This document shows, in pieces, positions 60,401 to 64,000 of a DNA stretch of 64,000 bases (its first letter is position 1; each line of letters begins with the position of its first letter). The DNA comes from Aggregatibacter segnis ATCC 33393 (GTDB taxonomy: Bacteria > Pseudomonadota > Gammaproteobacteria > Enterobacterales > Pasteurellaceae). The notes under the pieces were generated by a model, which was not told the origin of the DNA, searched no databases, and saw nothing but the letters and a program-made list of their open reading frames with translations. Both the position numbers and the translations under genes were made by a program. The stretch is taken from NCBI RefSeq assembly GCF_000185305.1, contig NZ_GL622200.1, forward strand, positions 513,252-577,251, written 5' to 3'.

Positions 60401-63228
60401 AGCATAGTGGTGATTTTGTATTGGTCATTAATAACCAATACGGTGAAACCGTCAATCGCATACCTTATACGGTGATTGGCAACAGCAACGTCTCTGTCGC
60501 CATGGATAAAAACACCGAACTTAAATTGAACTTGAACAAAAAACAATTTATGCCGGGTGAAGAAATCGAGGTGGCAATTAATGCACCTTATGCGGGGAGT
60601 GGATTAATCACCATTGAACGTGATCGTGTATATGCCCATCAATGGTTTAAATCCACGACTAACCGTTCTGTACAAAAAATCAGAATTCCTGAGAATTTTG
60701 AGGGAAGTGGTTATATTAACGTGCAATTCTCTCGTGATATGCAATCCGATGATATTTTCACCAGTCCGCTAAGTTATGGCGTTGCGCCGTTTAGCGTCAA
60801 TGTGGATAACCATCGTTTGAATGTGACGTTAAATGTACCGCAGCAAGTGAAGTCCGGTGATAAAGTGCAGTTTACGTTATCTTCCGATAAACCAAGTAAA
60901 GCAGTAATTTATGCGGTAAATGAAGGCATCTTGCAAGTGGCTGGTCATAAACAAGAAGATCCGTTGAAGTTTTTCTTCCCGAAATATGCCCTTCAAGTGG
61001 AAACCTTGCAGATTTTGGATTTGATTTTGCCGGAATTTCGTAAAGTATTGCAGTTTGCACAAACCGGTGGTGACTCGGAAGAAATGGCAATGTTGGAAAA
61101 AGCCTTGGCGGCGAATACCAATCCATTTAAACGTAAAACCGATAAACCGGCGGTGTTCTGGTCAAATATTGTGGATGTGGACGGAAGCAAAACGGTAACT
61201 TACCAAATTCCATCGGGCTTTAATGGTAATTTGAAAGTCATGGCGGTTGCCGTAACAAATGACGGTTCACAAATGAATATCGCACAAGCGGAAACTTTGG
61301 TGCGTGACGACATGATTTTATCGCCAAGTGCACCGATAACCTTGGCACCGAATGATGAAAGTAAAGTCAGTTTGACCGTTTCGAATAATACGAAGAGTAA
61401 ACAAAATGTGCTTGTTCAGCTCAATGTTGCACCGCAGTTCCAAGTATTAAGCAATGCGCAAACCTCCATTGTATTAGCTCCGATGAGTGAAGGCGTGGTG
61501 GATTTCCAATTAAAAGCAACTGATTTGCTTGGTAGCGGTATTTTATATTTCACCGCGGCTTACTTAGATGAACTGCAACAACCGGCACAGGTTGAACGCA
61601 AATACGGTATTTCCGTGCGTCCACTGACGGCGAAACAGCAATTCATCAAAGTGGGTGATGTGGCGGCAAATCAACAGGTACAAGGCGAATTACCGAATCT
61701 GTTGTTCCCACAACGCCGTGAGCAATACGCGCTGATCTCTTCCGCTCCGTTAGTCTTAGCGAAAGGTATCACAAGTTATTTAGGCAACTATGACAACTTC
61801 TGTACGGAGCAAATTATTAGTGCGGCAATGCCTAATCTGTTATTGGCGAATAATCCTGAGTATCAAAGTTTACTTGGCGTTTTATCACAAGCGGGCGACA
61901 AGCAAGCTATTGAAGCCACTAAACAGCAGTTACACAATAATTTGAATCGTGTCTTTAATTTATTACCGGCACGCCAAACTGAGAACGAAGGCTTTGGCGT
62001 ATGGTCCGGTTTAGATGAAGATGATGCCTTCTTAACGGCTTATGTGGCGCATTTCCTCATTGAAGCGCAAGAGCACAACGTGCAATTACCGGCAGCATGG
62101 ATTGCACCAAACGGCTTGTTTAATCAAACAATTGCGGCATTAGAACGTTTAAGTCGTCCGGAAAGTGAAGATAATTTAGCCATGCTGCGTCAACGCGCTT
62201 ATGCGACGTACTTATTGGCGCGTTTAGGTCAAGTGCCAAGCGACAGCTTAATGTCTATCCGTAGTTTATTGGAGCGTCATTTCAAAGCGGAAGAATGGCA
62301 ATCTGATTTAGCCGCGGCTTGGTTGGCTGGTGCCTATCAGTTGGTGAAACAGGACGAGGATGCAAACACGCTGATGAACAATCTAATGGCAAACTTTGCT
62401 CATCCGCAGGCGAAAAGCGAATGGTTCTATCGCGATTATTTAGATCCGTTGATTGAGAAAAGTTCGGTGTTGTATGTGTTGTCACGTCATTTCCCGAAAC
62501 AGGCAGCGCTATTATCTAACGGATTGTTTGAAGGCATTGTGCAAGATTTAAACGACGACCGTTATAACAGCTTGTCTTCCGCAATGGTGCTTTTAGCCTT
62601 AGAGGCTTACGGTAAGCAATACCCTGACCAACTTGAAAAATTACATATTCAGCAAGAAGGTCAAAATATCGGCGGTGTACAAGGTTCTTTTGTGTTAGCC
62701 AATATCAATGCAGACAAAGCTGCACTTAACTTTGTTAACCAAAGTACGCAAAGAGCCTGGTATGCCATTAGCCAATCCGGCTATGTACAACAGCCGTCTG
62801 CTGAGGCGATTAAAAACGGCGTGGAAATCGACCGCACTTACTTAGATAAAGACGGAAAACCGGTGTCTTCTGTGAAACTTGGCGACATCATTAACGTACA
62901 AGTCAATGTGCGTTCATTGCAAAATGTGCAAGACAACATGGTGATTACCGACCTTTATCCGGCTGGATTTGAAGTAGTAACGGGGAATGGTGACATGAGC
63001 GCCCAAGAGGAAACTCAACAACGTTTTAACTGGGTACACCGTGATTTGCGTGAAGACCGTATGTTGAGCTACGGTTCCGTGGGTGAGACCACCACCGTCA
63101 TTCAATATCAATTAAAAGCAGTGAACGTGGGTAAATTCAAAATTCCACAAGCTTATGCAGAAAACATGTATAACCGTGCGGTTAATGCGCAATCTGCTGC
63201 GAAAGGGGATATTGAAGTGATTCAATAA
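57469..63228 (+). CDS. yfhM: Bacterial alpha-2-macroglobulin (YfhM type) with thioester
   Basis: Very large periplasmic protease-trap protein (1919 aa). An N-terminal hydrophobic segment (about 7-26) is followed by many MG-type beta-sandwich domains, including a bait-like stretch. The thioester motif CTEQ is at residues 1445-1448, in the alpha-alpha toroid domain. E. coli YfhM is about 1650 aa and is a lipoprotein; here no Cys lies in the first 40 residues, so it is anchored by an uncleaved signal or secreted. The usual partner pbpC is not adjacent. GGGAG precedes ATG by six bases. Five uptake signals lie inside the gene. Confidence 0.93.
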   Translation: MQDKTKFSVLGALVLAIAAGGGSYWYQQQKGNENNAVHVKFNPIEPTYYGEEGTSNTVYPLNIEFNGAAAPIDKLKTEITQGIKMEPALEGRWVWSSDNLLSFTPAQDWPTGQEYKITLDKTALNPGLTYAKSVTTPHSVKTQPFSVVDSDADFYQDPNVFHVRHALTHLVFSNPVDPKALESAVEVNLVRKNQDQSLNLINPLKFKIRYSDNKLEAWISSDDLSLSTQPNQFVQTKISQTLRAKTGVNTLDKDITKLVPVPTKYSLQNEDNSFKVINNQQNEAEQVLTFNFNYGVKGKDIAENLIAILLPALPEGQSWESEKLTEAAVRRGERVQPELIPSEHPYSAQQSFRFDIPEGRCLYLQLNNKFTALGGYQLKKPIGSLECAPNYPTYVGFVGKGSLLSQYGDGKLTLAVRNADSVQLDIGRVQAEQLRHVANLNSNSFQKPDLGNLKFDDIATFKTETLTVANDNPRKSDYLSVDLSQKGLPKQGIFWVKASAVSSGSESDGDNLKDSKDEDGYYYWNSDPDSQTSDYRLIVLTDLGIIAKKAADGTQSVFVQSIASGAPVSNALVKVISRNNTVIASQFTNKLGVAQLPSLENFKQELEPVMYLVTRGQDQSFLPIDKSDRTLDFSRFDIRGQEISPEQNAIKTFLFNDRGIYRPGESVYIGMISKALDWKKSLANVPLTLEITSPSGKTQWQKTIRVSESGFNDLTYPLSENAETGEWTAHISIGQQQEQIDVGSMTFQVQEFEPDTLKINTMFNRSQQAGWVSPQDLKATIHLTNLFGTPAQKRRVSANIMLHSLFPSFPEYKNYQFYDNQRNKNAILLETELQDQTTDNNGDAVFALNLAQEAENTVQMLYFTADGYENNSGRGVSKVQSVLVSAQPWLVGYSSAQDLSYLRENGVSQVNLIAINPSLQKISVQGLSAVLMERKYVSVLTEQRSGAYKYESKLVENQIDEKPLDIDQSGSDFVLNTEHSGDFVLVINNQYGETVNRIPYTVIGNSNVSVAMDKNTELKLNLNKKQFMPGEEIEVAINAPYAGSGLITIERDRVYAHQWFKSTTNRSVQKIRIPENFEGSGYINVQFSRDMQSDDIFTSPLSYGVAPFSVNVDNHRLNVTLNVPQQVKSGDKVQFTLSSDKPSKAVIYAVNEGILQVAGHKQEDPLKFFFPKYALQVETLQILDLILPEFRKVLQFAQTGGDSEEMAMLEKALAANTNPFKRKTDKPAVFWSNIVDVDGSKTVTYQIPSGFNGNLKVMAVAVTNDGSQMNIAQAETLVRDDMILSPSAPITLAPNDESKVSLTVSNNTKSKQNVLVQLNVAPQFQVLSNAQTSIVLAPMSEGVVDFQLKATDLLGSGILYFTAAYLDELQQPAQVERKYGISVRPLTAKQQFIKVGDVAANQQVQGELPNLLFPQRREQYALISSAPLVLAKGITSYLGNYDNFCTEQIISAAMPNLLLANNPEYQSLLGVLSQAGDKQAIEATKQQLHNNLNRVFNLLPARQTENEGFGVWSGLDEDDAFLTAYVAHFLIEAQEHNVQLPAAWIAPNGLFNQTIAALERLSRPESEDNLAMLRQRAYATYLLARLGQVPSDSLMSIRSLLERHFKAEEWQSDLAAAWLAGAYQLVKQDEDANTLMNNLMANFAHPQAKSEWFYRDYLDPLIEKSSVLYVLSRHFPKQAALLSNGLFEGIVQDLNDDRYNSLSSAMVLLALEAYGKQYPDQLEKLHIQQEGQNIGGVQGSFVLANINADKAALNFVNQSTQRAWYAISQSGYVQQPSAEAIKNGVEIDRTYLDKDGKPVSSVKLGDIINVQVNVRSLQNVQDNMVITDLYPAGFEVVTGNGDMSAQEETQQRFNWVHRDLREDRMLSYGSVGETTTVIQYQLKAVNVGKFKIPQAYAENMYNRAVNAQSAAKGDIEVIQ

Positions 63229-63241
63229 TCGCTTAAAAAAT

Positions 63242-63275
63242 AAAAAACTCTCCCTCGTTTGATGGAGAGTTTTTT
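63242..63275 (+). terminator. Terminator of yfhM
   Basis: AAAAAACTCTCC / GGAGAGTTTTTT stem with a ten-base loop and T run, 13 bases after the stop. Confidence 0.9.
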
Positions 63276-63340
63276 ATTGTTAACGGTTTACAAGCCTAAA
63301 GTGCGGTCAGAATCAACTCCATTTTTCGCTGTTCTCAGCG

Positions 63341-63346
63341 TATAAT
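63341..63346 (+). promoter_or_regulatory. Candidate -10 for the terminal transporter gene
   Basis: TATAAT perfectly matches the -10 consensus; no good -35 is seen. The start codon follows 20-32 bases later. An uptake signal lies just upstream (63299-63307). Confidence 0.45.
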
Positions 63347-63377
63347 GAAGCCTCATTTCCCTTTCATGACAAACCAA

Positions 63378-64000
63378 ATGAAAAATCGATCATTCTATTT
63401 CGGGCTTATTTGTGTGGCGTTTTTAGCATTTATTGCACAACAAATAAGTCAAACACCATTTGCTCAGCAGGCGCATTTTAGCGCGCTCATTATTGCCATT
63501 TTGCTGGGGATGCTCTTTGGTAATAGTGTTTATAAACGTTATGAAAGCCATATTGAAAAAGGCGTTTTATTTGCTAAAGGGCCGGTTTTACGTGCTGGGA
63601 TCGTGTTGTATGGTTTTCGACTCACCTTGCAAGATATTACTGACGTGGGAATAAACGCAATTCTGACCGATGCCCTGATGTTACTTTCCACTTTTTTGCT
63701 GACCTGTTTTATTGGCATTCGGTATCTCAAAATAGATAAACAGCTTGTTTATCTCACGGCTTCCGGTTGTAGTATTTGTGGGGCGGCTGCGGTAATGGCG
63801 GCTGCACCCGTGACAAAGGCAGAATCACATAAAGTGTCGGTGGCGATTGCGGTGGTGGTGATCTTCGGCACGCTGTCCATTTTTTTGTATCCGCTTTTTT
63901 ATCCTTGGGCCACCACATTAATGACACCACACCAATTCGGTATTTATGTGGGCTCCAGCGTGCATGAAGTGGCGCAGGTTTATGCCATTGGCGGCAACAT
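63378..64000 (+). CDS. yeiH: YeiH/UPF0324-family transporter (3' end cut by window edge)
   Basis: N-terminal 207 residues of a polytopic inner-membrane protein of the YeiH/UPF0324 family (putative sulfate exporter, PSE family). Several helices are visible, with the conserved segments [30 protein letters not shown] and [14 protein letters not shown]. Start placed at ATG 63378 ([11 protein letters not shown]); the in-frame ATG at 63366 is possible and neither has a clear ribosome site. The rest lies beyond the window. Confidence 0.85.
   Translation, partial: MKNRSFYFGLICVAFLAFIAQQISQTPFAQQAHFSALIIAILLGMLFGNSVYKRYESHIEKGVLFAKGPVLRAGIVLYGFRLTLQDITDVGINAILTDALMLLSTFLLTCFIGIRYLKIDKQLVYLTASGCSICGAAAVMAAAPVTKAESHKVSVAIAVVVIFGTLSIFLYPLFYPWATTLMTPHQFGIYVGSSVHEVAQVYAIGGN

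Overview
This window is chromosomal DNA from a Pasteurellaceae bacterium, most likely Aggregatibacter (A. actinomycetemcomitans or A. aphrophilus) or a close relative. The evidence is the Haemophilus-type DNA uptake signal sequence (AAGTGCGGT / ACCGCACTT), seen by eye roughly fifty times in both genes and terminators, moderate GC, and gene content and order that closely follow Haemophilus influenzae. Nearly every gene is a housekeeping gene. I see no phage, IS transposase, CRISPR array, rRNA or tRNA gene. No gene-free stretch exceeds 300 bases; the longest (11322-11599, 54239-54507, 25298-25539, 26584-26804) are described individually.

Layout. 1-4684 (minus strand): yciC-yciB-yciA-yciI-slt-trpR, with a TrpR-operator-like site before trpR. 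4843-8217: recN and nadK (minus; SOS box before recN), divergent from grpE (plus; sigma-32-like promoter). 8325-14749: two tandem TonB-dependent haemoglobin/transferrin-type receptors, duplicated together with leader and terminator. 14946-20350: mnmC (minus), fabB and arcB (plus; an ArcB without the PAS domain). 20434-28990: a complete galactose regulon. mglBAC and galS are on the minus strand and galT-galK-galM on the plus strand. CRP and GalR/GalS sites lie before mglB, galS and galT, and a MITE-like inverted-repeat element sits between galT and galK. 29215-33571: corC-lnt, infA, pepB; then ndk, mrp and metG up to 37504.

37636-45901: the iron-sulfur cluster (Isc) locus iscR-iscS-iscU-[two small paralogous membrane proteins]-iscA-hscB-hscA-fdx-iscX on the minus strand, preceded by trmJ and divergent suhB. 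An IscR-type palindrome overlaps the iscR promoter. The two membrane genes between iscU and iscA are the most unusual gene content in the window. 46008-51883 (minus): a YedE-family sulfur/selenium transporter, a DUF484 protein, purA, cmoB, putP. 52021-63228 (mostly plus): rng, a zinc-cysteine-less cobB sirtuin, an orphan modD, a small unknown Cys-tailed protein (minus), tldD, and a 1919-residue bacterial alpha-2-macroglobulin. The window ends inside a YeiH-type transporter gene.

I found no large undescribed system. The best leads are the membrane pair inside the isc operon, the sirtuin lacking its zinc cysteines next to an orphan modD, the duplicated receptor unit, the MITE-like element in the gal operon, and the unlinked A2M protein without a lipobox. 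All searches were by eye; no database was consulted.
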